This document shows, in pieces, positions 1 through 6,373 of a DNA stretch of 10,809 bases; position 1 is the first letter of the stretch; every line of letters starts with the position of its first letter. The stretch is from Ruminococcus flavefaciens (GTDB lineage: Bacteria; Bacillota; Clostridia; Oscillospirales; Ruminococcaceae): positions 1-10,809 of the forward strand of contig CADBAC010000117.1 of the NCBI GenBank assembly GCA_902792495.1, written 5' to 3'. The notes below the pieces were generated by a model, which worked only from the letters and a program-made list of their open reading frames with translations, made no database searches and had not been told where the DNA came from. Position numbers and translations under genes: made by a program.

Positions 1-462
1 ATTATGTGCGTGGTAGAGGCAGGTGCCGCTGCATGTCTGTACCGCTCCGCCGTGAAGGGAACCGGCAAGACCGTGCGCGTGACGGGCAAGCTCGACACGA
101 TCATGGCGGGTCTGGCCTGCGGCGAGGCCAATAAAATCGGTTGGGACATCCTGCAGAATCACGCGGCGGGATTTGCCGCCTGCCCCGACTGGATGAGTGC
201 AAAAGGCACCAGAATGTACGGCGTTCCCCTGGCGGGAGACCCGGTCGTCATCTCGGGCGAATCAGGATCGGTTCCCATGGGCTTCATGGCTTCCATCCTC
301 AAGTACCCTGACTATGAATATGTGAAAGAGGCTCTGAAGCTCGACAGCAATTCCCAGGTTCTCCTCGTCTCGACAGAAGGCAACACGGATCCGACCCGCT
401 TCCGCGAAGTCGTCTGGGACGGACTCTACGGTGTCCGCCACCGCGGCGACGCAGTCATATAA
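1..462 (+). CDS. dpaL: Diaminopropionate ammonia-lyase, C-terminal part (5' truncated by window)
   Basis: PLP-dependent fold-type II lyase of the YgeX/DpaL family, which converts 2,3-diaminopropionate to pyruvate and ammonia in the cytoplasm. About 153 C-terminal residues are visible; the frame is open at base 1, so the ATG at base 4 is internal. Recognised by the family blocks VEAGAAACLYRSA, then DTIMAGLACGEANKIGWDIL, ISGESGSVPMGF, and the ending VSTEGNTDPTRFREVVWDG, which follows the layout of E. coli YgeX to its last residues. The catalytic lysine lies in the missing N-terminal part. The gene ends at TAA 460-462 and converges on ileS across a hairpin-rich interval. By eye its third codon positions are more GC-rich than those of ileS, which could mean a different history, but this was not computed. 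The family call is confident; the substrate within the family is slightly less so. Confidence 0.9.
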   Translation: MMCVVEAGAAACLYRSAVKGTGKTVRVTGKLDTIMAGLACGEANKIGWDILQNHAAGFAACPDWMSAKGTRMYGVPLAGDPVVISGESGSVPMGFMASILKYPDYEYVKEALKLDSNSQVLLVSTEGNTDPTRFREVVWDGLYGVRHRGDAVI

Positions 463-565
463 GCTCAGGCGGCTCTTTGCGCGCCGGTGCGCGCAGGCAA
501 AAGAAAAGCAGAATACATCTGCGCACCAGTCACATCCTGCACGGAGCGCTTTTGAAAAAGGGCTT

Positions 566-625
566 CCGCCAACAGCGGCGGTCCCCTCTGTCAGCTGCGC
601 TGACATCTCCCCACCCCGTGGGGAG
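566..625. repeat. REP-like cluster of three consecutive palindromes
   Basis: Three hairpins follow each other closely: CCGCC/GGCGG (566-570/577-581), GTCAGC/GCTGAC (590-595/599-604) and CTCCCCAC/GTGGGGAG (607-614/618-625, loop CCC). The arms are perfect. The arrangement, a GTCAGC hairpin next to a CTCCCC hairpin, resembles dispersed intergenic palindromes I know from gut Ruminococcaceae, but only this copy is in the window. No T-tract follows, so it is not an obvious intrinsic terminator. It may act as a transcript-end stabiliser or be a non-autonomous repeat. Confidence 0.55.
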
Positions 626-653
626 TCACCTCAAACTCCCTTCCTAAAACTTT

Positions 654-713
654 TAGCTCCGTTTTTTCTGCAAGGGGTACCCCTTGAAAGAGAAAACGGA
701 GCTATTTTGTTTA
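654..713 (+). terminator. Candidate rho-independent terminator of dpaL
   Basis: Bases 654-665 (TAGCTCCGTTTT) pair perfectly with 693-704. The stem continues with a U-G and three more pairs up to 669/689, then a small bulge, then the self-complementary 16-mer CAAGGGGTACCCCTTG (671-686). The whole 51-base segment therefore folds as one long hairpin, followed on the plus strand by TTTTGTTTAT (705-714). The T-rich tail favours plus-strand termination, that is, of dpaL, about 190 bases after its stop. In the other direction the tail is AAAAGTTTTAGG, which is weaker. Confidence 0.6.
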
Positions 714-740
714 TATGGGGGTACCCCTTGCAGAAAAAAC
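661..740. repeat. Perfect 23-bp inverted repeat overlapping the terminator hairpin
   Basis: Bases 661-683 and 718-740 are exact reverse complements. They start GTTTTTTCTG and end GGGGTACCCC as read from the left arm, and 34 bases separate them. The left arm is also the ascending half of the 654-704 hairpin, so the two folds cannot form together. The core GGGGTACCCC is itself a palindrome in both arms. Confidence 0.8.
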
Positions 741-766
741 AAAGTTGGAAGTCTTTGGAAAGGGGT

Positions 767-803
767 CTGGGGAAGAACCTTTCTCCAGAAAGGTTTGCCC
801 CAG
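767..803. repeat. Intergenic hairpin, CTGGGG/CCCCAG outer stem
   Basis: The outer stem CTGGGG (767-772) pairs with CCCCAG (798-803). After a small internal loop, AACCTTTCT (776-784) pairs with AGAAAGGTT (787-795) around a two-base loop. It is preceded by TTTGGAAAGGGGT. Hairpins of this form recur between genes in related Firmicutes, from general recall. It lies 56 bases past the ileS stop and could end or protect ileS transcripts, but no T-tract directly follows on either strand. Confidence 0.5.
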
Positions 804-858
804 TAGTAGGTATAAACTTCTGTACGAGTACCGCAGTTAGGACAGCAGGCTTTTATAA

Positions 859-3636
859 TTATAATTCAACTGCGACTGCACATCTCTCGCAGAGGTCGGG
901 ATGATCGTGATTTGTACCAACGTACTTGGAGTAGCACCAGCAGCGCTCGCACTTGCCGCCTTCTGCCTTTGCTACCTCGAATGTTGTAGCGCCCTCTGAC
1001 TTCTCAACACTTACGCCTGAAACGATGAGGATATCCTTCAGCTGGTCAGCCAGTGAAACATATCTGTCGTAGTCAGCTTCGCCGCTCTTTATGATGATCT
1101 GAGCTTCCAGTGACTTACCGATAGTCTTGTCGTTTCTTGCGTCTTCGAGAGCCTTGTTTGCGCCGAGACGTGTATTGTAAATGAAGTCCCACTTATCCTT
1201 GAACTCATCGCTGAATACGATACCGCTCTTCTCAGGCATCTGATTAAGGAATACGCTTTCCTTGTCGTCAGCTGCTGCATGAGGCATGAACTGCCAGATC
1301 TCTTCAGCTGTGAAGGATATGATAGGAGCCGCAAGTCTTGTGATTGCGCTGAGTATGCGGTACATAGCTGTCTGAGCAGCACGGCGCACCTCAGAATCCT
1401 CCTTCTCGCAGTACAGTCTGTCCTTGATGATATCAAGGTAGAAGTTGGACATATCTATTACGCAGAAGTTATGGAGCGCATGGAAAGCAATATGGAAGTC
1501 GAATGCTTCATAGCCTTCCTTCATCTTGTCGATGAGAGCGTCCAGCTTCATCATTGCCCATTTATCAAGCTCTGTCAGCTTGTCATCGGATACGCTGTCC
1601 TTATCGGGATCGAAACCGTTTCCGTTGCCAAGGTTGCCGAGAATGAAACGAGCAGTATTTCTGATCTTCTTGTAAGCATCTGAAAGCTGACTGAGTATCG
1701 GCTTAGAGATACGGATATCGCTGTGATAATCGGAAGAAGCTACCCACAGACGGAGGATATCAGCGCCGTACTGGTCTGTTATCTCGCTGGGGTCGATACC
1801 GTTGCCAAGTGACTTGTGCATGGTCTTGCCTTCGCCGTCAACAACCCAGCCGTGAGTGCAGACAGCCTTATAAGGTGAGCTTCCCTTGTATACAACAGAT
1901 GTAAGGAGTGATGACTGGAACCAGCCTCTGTACTGGTCAGCGCCCTCCAGATAGAGGTCAGCAGGCCATGACAGGCTCGGGAAATCCTCACCTTCCATAA
2001 CGGAGGTATGAGATACACCGCTGTCGAACCATACATCCATGATATCATATTCCTTAGTGAATTCGCCGCATCCGCAGTCGCACTTGACGCTTGCAGGGAT
2101 GAATTCGCTTACTTCCTTGGTCCACCATGCATCGCTGCCTTCCTTGCGGAACAGGTCAGAGATAGCCTTTATGGTCTCGTCGGTGCAGATAGGCTTGCCG
2201 CAGTCCTTACAGTAGATAACAGGGATCGGAACGCCCCATGTTCTCTGACGGGAGATACACCAGTCGCTTCTGTCACGTACCATTCCCTTGATACGATCCT
2301 CGCCCCACTCAGGGATCCACTTAACAGACTCGATAGCCTTTACAGCCTCGTCCTTGAAGCCGTTTACCGAGCAGAACCACTGTTCAGTTGCACGGTAGAT
2401 GATAGGGCTGTTACATCTCCAGCAGTGCGGATACTGGTGGACGATCTTCTGAGTAGCCAGCATAGCGCCAAGTTCAGTGAGCTTAGCAGCGATAGCCTTG
2501 TTTGCCTCGTCAGTGTCCATTCCCTCGAATTCGCCTGCTTCTGCGGTCTGTCTGCCCTTAGCGTCAACGCATACGATGATACCGATATCGTCGTAGTTCT
2601 TGCAGACCTCAAAGTCCTCAACACCGTAGCCGGGAGCAGTATGTACGCATCCTGTACCGCTTTCGAGAGTTACGTGGTCACCGACGATGATCGGTGACAG
2701 ACGGTCATAGAGAGGATGCTTTGTCTTCATTCCCTCAAGCTCAGCGCCTGTGAAGATATGCTCTGTGGTATACTCAGTGATACCGGCAGTTTCCATAGTA
2801 GTCTTTACAAGCTCCTCAGCCATTACGTAGTACTCATCGCCTACGTGAACGAGGGTATAGTTATACTCAGGGCCAAGGCAGATAGCAAGGTTGCCGGGGA
2901 TGGTCCATGTAGTAGTTGTCCAGATAACGAAGTATACCTTTGAAAGATCAAGACCGAGGGAAGTGAACATACCCTTGTCATCGGTAACATTGAACTTTAC
3001 ATAGATAGAGTAGCATGGGTCGTTTGAATACTCGATCTCAGCCTCAGCCAGAGCGGTATTACAGGAAGGGCACCAGTAAACAGGCTTCAGGCCCTTGTAC
3101 ATATAGCCCTTCTTAGCCATTGAGCCGAACACCTCTACCTGCTTTGCCTCGTACTCAGGACGGAGTGTGAGGTATGGGTAGTCGTAGTCGCCCAGTGAGC
3201 CAAGTCTCTTGAAACCCTTCATCTGATTTGCTACCTGAGTCATAGCGTATTCACGGCAGTGCTTTCTCAGCTCTGTAGGAGGGATAGCACCGTCCTTTAC
3301 GCCGATAGCTTTCATAGCTTTAAGCTCGATAGGAAGGCCGTGAGTGTCCCAGCCCGGAACGTATGGGGCACAGAATCCGGTCATATTCTTATATTTAACA
3401 ATGAAATCCTTCAGACTCTTGTTGAGAGCGTGGCCAAGGTGGATATCACCGTTAGCGTAGGGAGGGCCGTCATGAAGAACATAAGCAGGCTTGCCCTTAT
3501 TCTTTTCGATCATCTTGTAATAGAGTCTCTCGCTCTCCCATCTTTCGAGAGTTTCGGGTTCTCTCTTAGGCAGATTTCCTCTCATGGGGAATTCTGTCTT
3601 CGGTAAATTCAGTGTACTATTATAATCCTGTGCCAT
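859..3636 (-). CDS. ileS: Isoleucyl-tRNA synthetase
   Basis: Class I aminoacyl-tRNA synthetase charging tRNA-Ile with isoleucine in the cytosol. From the chosen ATG it has 925 residues, the usual length. Visible elements: N-terminus MAQDYNSTLNLPKTEFPMRG, typical of IleS; HLGH (the HIGH signature) at 66-69 in DGPPYANGDIHLGH; the threonine-rich editing-domain motif WTTTTWTIPGN; the KMSKS region as KTMHKS (604-609) followed by LGN; anticodon-binding helices; and a C-terminal zinc site with cysteines near 896, 899, 916 and 919 (CERCW...CERC). The start at 3636 fits the family N-terminus and has AGGTG five bases upstream. An ATG at 3660 with a stronger AAAGGAGG site would add eight residues. It is the last gene of the division cluster, 76 bases after divIVA (52 from the alternative start). 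There is no room for a full T-box leader, so any such control would lie further upstream. ATG 3636 is preferred but not certain. Confidence 0.97.
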   Translation of the reverse strand: MAQDYNSTLNLPKTEFPMRGNLPKREPETLERWESERLYYKMIEKNKGKPAYVLHDGPPYANGDIHLGHALNKSLKDFIVKYKNMTGFCAPYVPGWDTHGLPIELKAMKAIGVKDGAIPPTELRKHCREYAMTQVANQMKGFKRLGSLGDYDYPYLTLRPEYEAKQVEVFGSMAKKGYMYKGLKPVYWCPSCNTALAEAEIEYSNDPCYSIYVKFNVTDDKGMFTSLGLDLSKVYFVIWTTTTWTIPGNLAICLGPEYNYTLVHVGDEYYVMAEELVKTTMETAGITEYTTEHIFTGAELEGMKTKHPLYDRLSPIIVGDHVTLESGTGCVHTAPGYGVEDFEVCKNYDDIGIIVCVDAKGRQTAEAGEFEGMDTDEANKAIAAKLTELGAMLATQKIVHQYPHCWRCNSPIIYRATEQWFCSVNGFKDEAVKAIESVKWIPEWGEDRIKGMVRDRSDWCISRQRTWGVPIPVIYCKDCGKPICTDETIKAISDLFRKEGSDAWWTKEVSEFIPASVKCDCGCGEFTKEYDIMDVWFDSGVSHTSVMEGEDFPSLSWPADLYLEGADQYRGWFQSSLLTSVVYKGSSPYKAVCTHGWVVDGEGKTMHKSLGNGIDPSEITDQYGADILRLWVASSDYHSDIRISKPILSQLSDAYKKIRNTARFILGNLGNGNGFDPDKDSVSDDKLTELDKWAMMKLDALIDKMKEGYEAFDFHIAFHALHNFCVIDMSNFYLDIIKDRLYCEKEDSEVRRAAQTAMYRILSAITRLAAPIISFTAEEIWQFMPHAAADDKESVFLNQMPEKSGIVFSDEFKDKWDFIYNTRLGANKALEDARNDKTIGKSLEAQIIIKSGEADYDRYVSLADQLKDILIVSGVSVEKSEGATTFEVAKAEGGKCERCWCYSKYVGTNHDHPDLCERCAVAVEL

Positions 3637-3644
3637 TTTCACCT

Positions 3645-3671
3645 GATCCCCTTCATGCATTGCAGGGGATC
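3645..3671 (-). promoter_or_regulatory. Hairpin around the two possible ileS starts
   Basis: GATCCCC (3645-3651) and GGGGATC (3665-3671) form a perfect 7-bp stem with a 13-base loop. In the mRNA the upstream AAAGGAGG site touches the 5' arm, the candidate ATG at 3660 lies in the loop, and the second site AGGTG with ATG 3636 lies just 3' of the stem. The fold would therefore hide the first start and leave the second exposed. The structure is clear in the sequence; a regulatory role is only inferred. Confidence 0.4.
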
Positions 3672-3712
3672 CTCCTTTCAAGCTTTTTATTCAGTTTTAT
3701 ATGATATAGCGA

Positions 3713-4375
3713 TCATTCGCTAACGATGGTTTCCTCGATCTCAGTAACAGGGATCTCAGCTGTTGCTTCGATGGACTTCTCCACAGCGGGAGCGATCTCA
3801 GCAGCTGTTTCCTCTGCTGCTTCACCTGTAACAGCAGCAGCAACTTCATCAGCTGTTTCTGCCGTAGCAGCCTCTTCAGCTTCAGTCTCCTCATCAACAG
3901 TCTCAGGCATAGATGAGATGAGTTCAAGGTGGCTCTTATACATATCGAAAAGGCTCTTCTTGAAATCAGCTACCTGACGCTGAGCTTCGATGAGTGCTTC
4001 CTTCTCCTTAGCGATCTCAGCACGGTTCTGCTCCATCTTTATAGCGTGCTGACGAACAGCTTCGTCTTCGAGAGCAGCAGCCTTTGCCTGAGCCTCAGCC
4101 ATGATCTGGTCAGCCTTTTCCTGAGCATCAGCGATAACGAGGTGGCCCTGCTTCTGAGCGCCGAGAAGAGCGTCCTTGAGAGCATCCTCATCACGCATAT
4201 ATTCTCTTACCTTGTCTGCGAGGACCTGGATCTTATTGTTAGCTTCTGCACGCTCACGCTCCATCTCGTCGAGTTCAGCTTCGAGCTGTGCAAAGAATTC
4301 ATCGATCTCTTCCTGCTTGTAACCGAAAGCAGCCTTCTCAAATCTTTTGTTTCTTACGTCTTTTGAAGTAATCAT
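3713..4375 (-). CDS. divIVA: DivIVA-family pole/septum coiled-coil protein
   Basis: A 220-residue protein of the DivIVA/GpsB-type family, which binds curved membrane at septa and poles and scaffolds division-site or cell-wall proteins. The N-terminal domain (about 1-60) has the family pattern ITSKDVRNKRFEKAAFGYKQ, with Phe17 at the position of the membrane-inserting Phe17 of B. subtilis DivIVA. A long Glu/Lys/Ala-rich coiled coil follows (about 30-150). Residues 158-220 form a low-complexity acidic Glu/Ala/Thr tail, probably disordered. The start ATG has AGAGGTGAAA upstream, overlapping the ylmH stop, and lies 13 bases after it. Its place between ylmH and ileS is the classic arrangement, which supports the assignment. 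Confidence 0.95.
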   Translation of the reverse strand: MITSKDVRNKRFEKAAFGYKQEEIDEFFAQLEAELDEMERERAEANNKIQVLADKVREYMRDEDALKDALLGAQKQGHLVIADAQEKADQIMAEAQAKAAALEDEAVRQHAIKMEQNRAEIAKEKEALIEAQRQVADFKKSLFDMYKSHLELISSMPETVDEETEAEEAATAETADEVAAAVTGEAAEETAAEIAPAVEKSIEATAEIPVTEIEETIVSE

Positions 4376-4388
4376 ATCTATTTCACCT

Positions 4389-5147
4389 CTATATATATTT
4401 TAATACTTCAACGTGTATGCGTCCCTTTCCTGACAGGCCGTTCACAGCGGAGAGAACGTATCTTCCGCTGCCTCTGACAGATATTATGTCCCCCTCATGC
4501 AGTTCCTGCGATATAGAGGAAGCGGTAAAATGGTTCACATCCACCTTATCCGAGCGGATGAGACCTGCCGCACTGTCACGGCTGATATGGGCGGCGAGAC
4601 TGACGATGCAGTCAAGCCTGAGTGACGCAACCGTACCGATGATCTTTTTATATTCCTGTCTGACTTCCAGCTCAAAGGGGCGGTCATCGCTGACCTTGAC
4701 GCCGACTCTGCCTATCTTTGATACAGAAGAAAGTATAAGCTTTGCGGCGACTTCCGTAACGAAGGCCTGCGTCTCTCCCTCGGCAACAACTATATCGCCG
4801 ATAACTTCACGCTTCAGCTGCATCCCCATGAAAGAGCCGAGGAAATCCCTGTGAGTCAGCTTGTCCTCTTTACGGTAGGTAAAGGTGAGACAGACGAAGG
4901 GATAATCCTCCTCCACGTAATCATCGCAGTAATCATGGTATATTGCCAGCATTTTCCTTCTTGCGTCGGGGAAGCCTCCCCACAGCCTGTACATCAGTTC
5001 TCCCGTATTTTTCCTGCACCACGCCTCAGCTTCAGCGCACTGTCTCTCATCAAGGAATGACGAAAAGGCATAGCTGCTGTTTCTGCGGGCCTGATCGGTC
5101 AGGTCTGAGAGTCTTGCGGCAAAGAGCTTGTCAGAGCGGTCGTTCAT
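4389..5147 (-). CDS. ylmH: YlmH-type RNA-binding protein with C-terminal S4 domain
   Basis: A 252-residue cytoplasmic protein of the YlmH family, linked to division in Gram-positives and more recently to rescue of peptidyl-tRNA on split 50S subunits. The central domain carries the conserved stretch LTHRDFLGSFMGMQLKREVI (97-116). The S4 RNA-binding domain is at about 177-245, starting RLDCIVSLAAHISR and including the SDKVDVNH and HEGDIISVRGSGR motifs. The length matches the family. Its ATG overlaps by one base (TGATG) the stop of the displaced sepF frame, which indicates translational coupling in the ancestral operon. It is followed by divIVA after 13 bases. The usual ylmG/yggT gene between sepF and ylmH is absent. 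Confidence 0.93.
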   Translation of the reverse strand: MNDRSDKLFAARLSDLTDQARRNSSYAFSSFLDERQCAEAEAWCRKNTGELMYRLWGGFPDARRKMLAIYHDYCDDYVEEDYPFVCLTFTYRKEDKLTHRDFLGSFMGMQLKREVIGDIVVAEGETQAFVTEVAAKLILSSVSKIGRVGVKVSDDRPFELEVRQEYKKIIGTVASLRLDCIVSLAAHISRDSAAGLIRSDKVDVNHFTASSISQELHEGDIISVRGSGRYVLSAVNGLSGKGRIHVEVLKYI

Positions 5148-5549
5148 CAGATGAATACGCCGTTATTTTCCAGCTCGCCGACGAGGTCTTCGCCAGTCGA
5201 TGATCCTTCTCTTGTTCTCGGGAGAAGCTGTCTCAAGGTTGAGGACAACAGTCTTCTTAGCGATGAGGTGGTCTGCGATCTGCTTAGCATCTGTGAAAGC
5301 TGAAGGCTTAACGAGAACTACCTGAAGCTGTGCTGTAGTCTGAACATTTACGACCTTGCTGTTTCTTCTGCCTGTAGGAGCGCCGCCGACAGGAGCAGCT
5401 GTTTCCTGTGGAGCTGAAGGAGCTTCCTCACGCTCAACAGACTTAGGAGCACGCTCTTCACGCTCTGTACGTACAGGAGCGTCCATCTGCTCGAAGTCAT
5501 CTTCCTCTGCAGCAAAGAAAAAATCCTTGATACCATCAAAAAATTTCAT
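5147..5549 (-). pseudogene. sepF: SepF cell-division protein, core deleted and frame shifted
   Basis: SepF links FtsZ to the membrane and shapes septa. The first 118 residues read normally: N-terminal membrane-targeting helix MKFFDGIKDFFF, a Pro/Glu-rich linker, then the start of the SepF domain (VVLVKPSAFTDAKQIADHL, KKTVVLNLE, ENKRRIID). After Asp118 the frame gives WRRPRRRAGK and a TAA at 5163-5165, quite unlike the family. One frame over, the same DNA gives GEDLVGELENNGVFI, the usual SepF C-terminus, and stops at TGA 5147-5149 overlapping the ylmH start. The roughly 30-35 residues normally between (FLSG...IITPYNVDV-type core strands) are absent. The simplest reading is a deletion near 5190-5198. 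The truncated product would be 128 aa (5163-5549) and probably cannot dimerise. The start has GGAG seven bases upstream. Confidence 0.85.
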
Positions 5550-5593
5550 AATAATTCTCCATTCTCCGCATTGTTATAAATGATTGATCATTG

Positions 5594-5622
5594 TCACGGA
5601 ATAAATGCGGAGTATTCCGTGA
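5594..5622 (-). other. Intercistronic hairpin between yggS and sepF
   Basis: TCACGGAATA (5594-5603) pairs perfectly with TATTCCGTGA (5613-5622) around a 9-base loop. It lies in the only sizeable gap of the division cluster (about 100 bases). Downstream on the coding strand comes CAATGATCAATC, not a T-tract, so it is unlikely to be a simple terminator. It may be an RNA-processing or stability element that sets yggS against sepF expression. That role is inference. Confidence 0.5.
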
Positions 5623-5650
5623 ATTTTCAGCATTCCGCCGGTAATTAGCT

Positions 5651-6373
5651 TTACTTGTTGTAATTTCTCGCACCGAAGAGGCCTGAGCCTATCCTTACGA
5701 GAGTTGAGCCGTACTTTACGGCATCGATATAGTCATGGGTCATGCCCATAGAAAGTATATCCATTGAGATATTCTCACGCTTTTCGTCTTTGAGCTTATT
5801 GAAAAGCTCGCCCATTCTTCCGAGGAAGATATCGCTGTCAGCAGGGGGCGGTATAGTCATAAGTCCCCTGACCTTTATATTTTCCATAGACGCAGCGGCT
5901 TCAAGCAGTTCATCCAGTTTATCCGGAGCCACACCGCTTTTGGATTCCTCTCCGCCTATGTTCACCTCACAGAGTATGTCCATGACCTTATTGTTCGCCT
6001 TTGCGAGGCGGTCTATCTCATGGGCAAGCTTTATGCTGTCCACGGACTGTATCATGTCCATCTCGTTGATGATGTATTTTACTTTATTTGTCTGCAAATG
6101 GCCGATGAAGTGGATCCTGGGCGGCTTTCCGCTTTGGGTCGACGCTGAATAGAGATCCTTCTTTGAAAGGAATTCCTGAACTCTGTTCTCGCCCATAAGG
6201 TCCATTCCCCAGTCGAATATCCAGTTCACCACTTCCGCAGGAACTGTTTTCGTAACAGCCATTATATCGACTTTACTGCCGTCATTGCGGTATTTGTCAT
6301 AAGCCTCGCTGATATTGGCGGCTATAACGCTTAAATTATTCTTCACAGTATCATAACTGTAATTATTTTCCAA
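5651..6373 (-). CDS. yggS: YggS/YlmE family PLP homeostasis protein
   Basis: A PLP-binding TIM-barrel protein of the YggS/PROSC family, with no known enzyme activity, that buffers free pyridoxal phosphate and affects amino-acid balance. The family blocks are all present: IMAVTKTVPAEVV with the PLP lysine (Lys42), GENRVQEFLSK, HFIGHLQTNKVKYI, VNIGGEESKSG, VRGLMTIPP, SMGMTHDYIDAVKYGSTLVRIG and the ending GLFGAR. Length is about 240 residues, as usual. I chose the TTG at 6373 because GAAGGTG lies nine bases before it and it begins at the family-like M-ENNYSYDTVKNN. The longer TTG start at 6391 has no ribosome binding site. The gene overlaps the end of the HlyD-like gene by 11 bases, suggesting coupled translation. 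It corresponds to ylmE of B. subtilis. Confidence 0.93.
   Translation of the reverse strand: MENNYSYDTVKNNLSVIAANISEAYDKYRNDGSKVDIMAVTKTVPAEVVNWIFDWGMDLMGENRVQEFLSKKDLYSASTQSGKPPRIHFIGHLQTNKVKYIINEMDMIQSVDSIKLAHEIDRLAKANNKVMDILCEVNIGGEESKSGVAPDKLDELLEAAASMENIKVRGLMTIPPPADSDIFLGRMGELFNKLKDEKRENISMDILSMGMTHDYIDAVKYGSTLVRIGSGLFGARNYNK

Larger units (their letters stand above)
463..858. other. Convergent intergenic region rich in palindromes, no gene
   Basis: This 396-base interval lies between the 3' ends of dpaL (+) and ileS (-). I see no credible coding sequence: an open plus-strand frame from 431 to 904 runs through several palindromes and into the antisense of ileS, and it has no recognisable protein features. 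The interval holds a GC-rich hairpin (stem 478-484/489-495), three small palindromes (566-625), a long terminator-like hairpin (654-704), an inverted second copy of its core (718-740) and a further hairpin (767-803). The last 55 bases show nothing distinctive. Confidence 0.8.

Noticed and set aside
478..495. GC-rich hairpin just after dpaL as its terminator
   Set aside because: The stem is perfect (7 bp) but is followed by GGCAAAAG, with no T-tract. The hairpin at 654-704 with its T-rich tail is a better candidate.
2008..2697. Long open frame on the plus strand opposite ileS
   Set aside because: It lies wholly antisense to an intact, strongly conserved ileS, shows no protein motif and has no convincing ribosome binding site.
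3660..3712. T-box riboswitch ahead of ileS
   Set aside because: ileS genes in Firmicutes often carry one, but divIVA ends at most 76 bases upstream and no T-box core or terminator/antiterminator pair is present.
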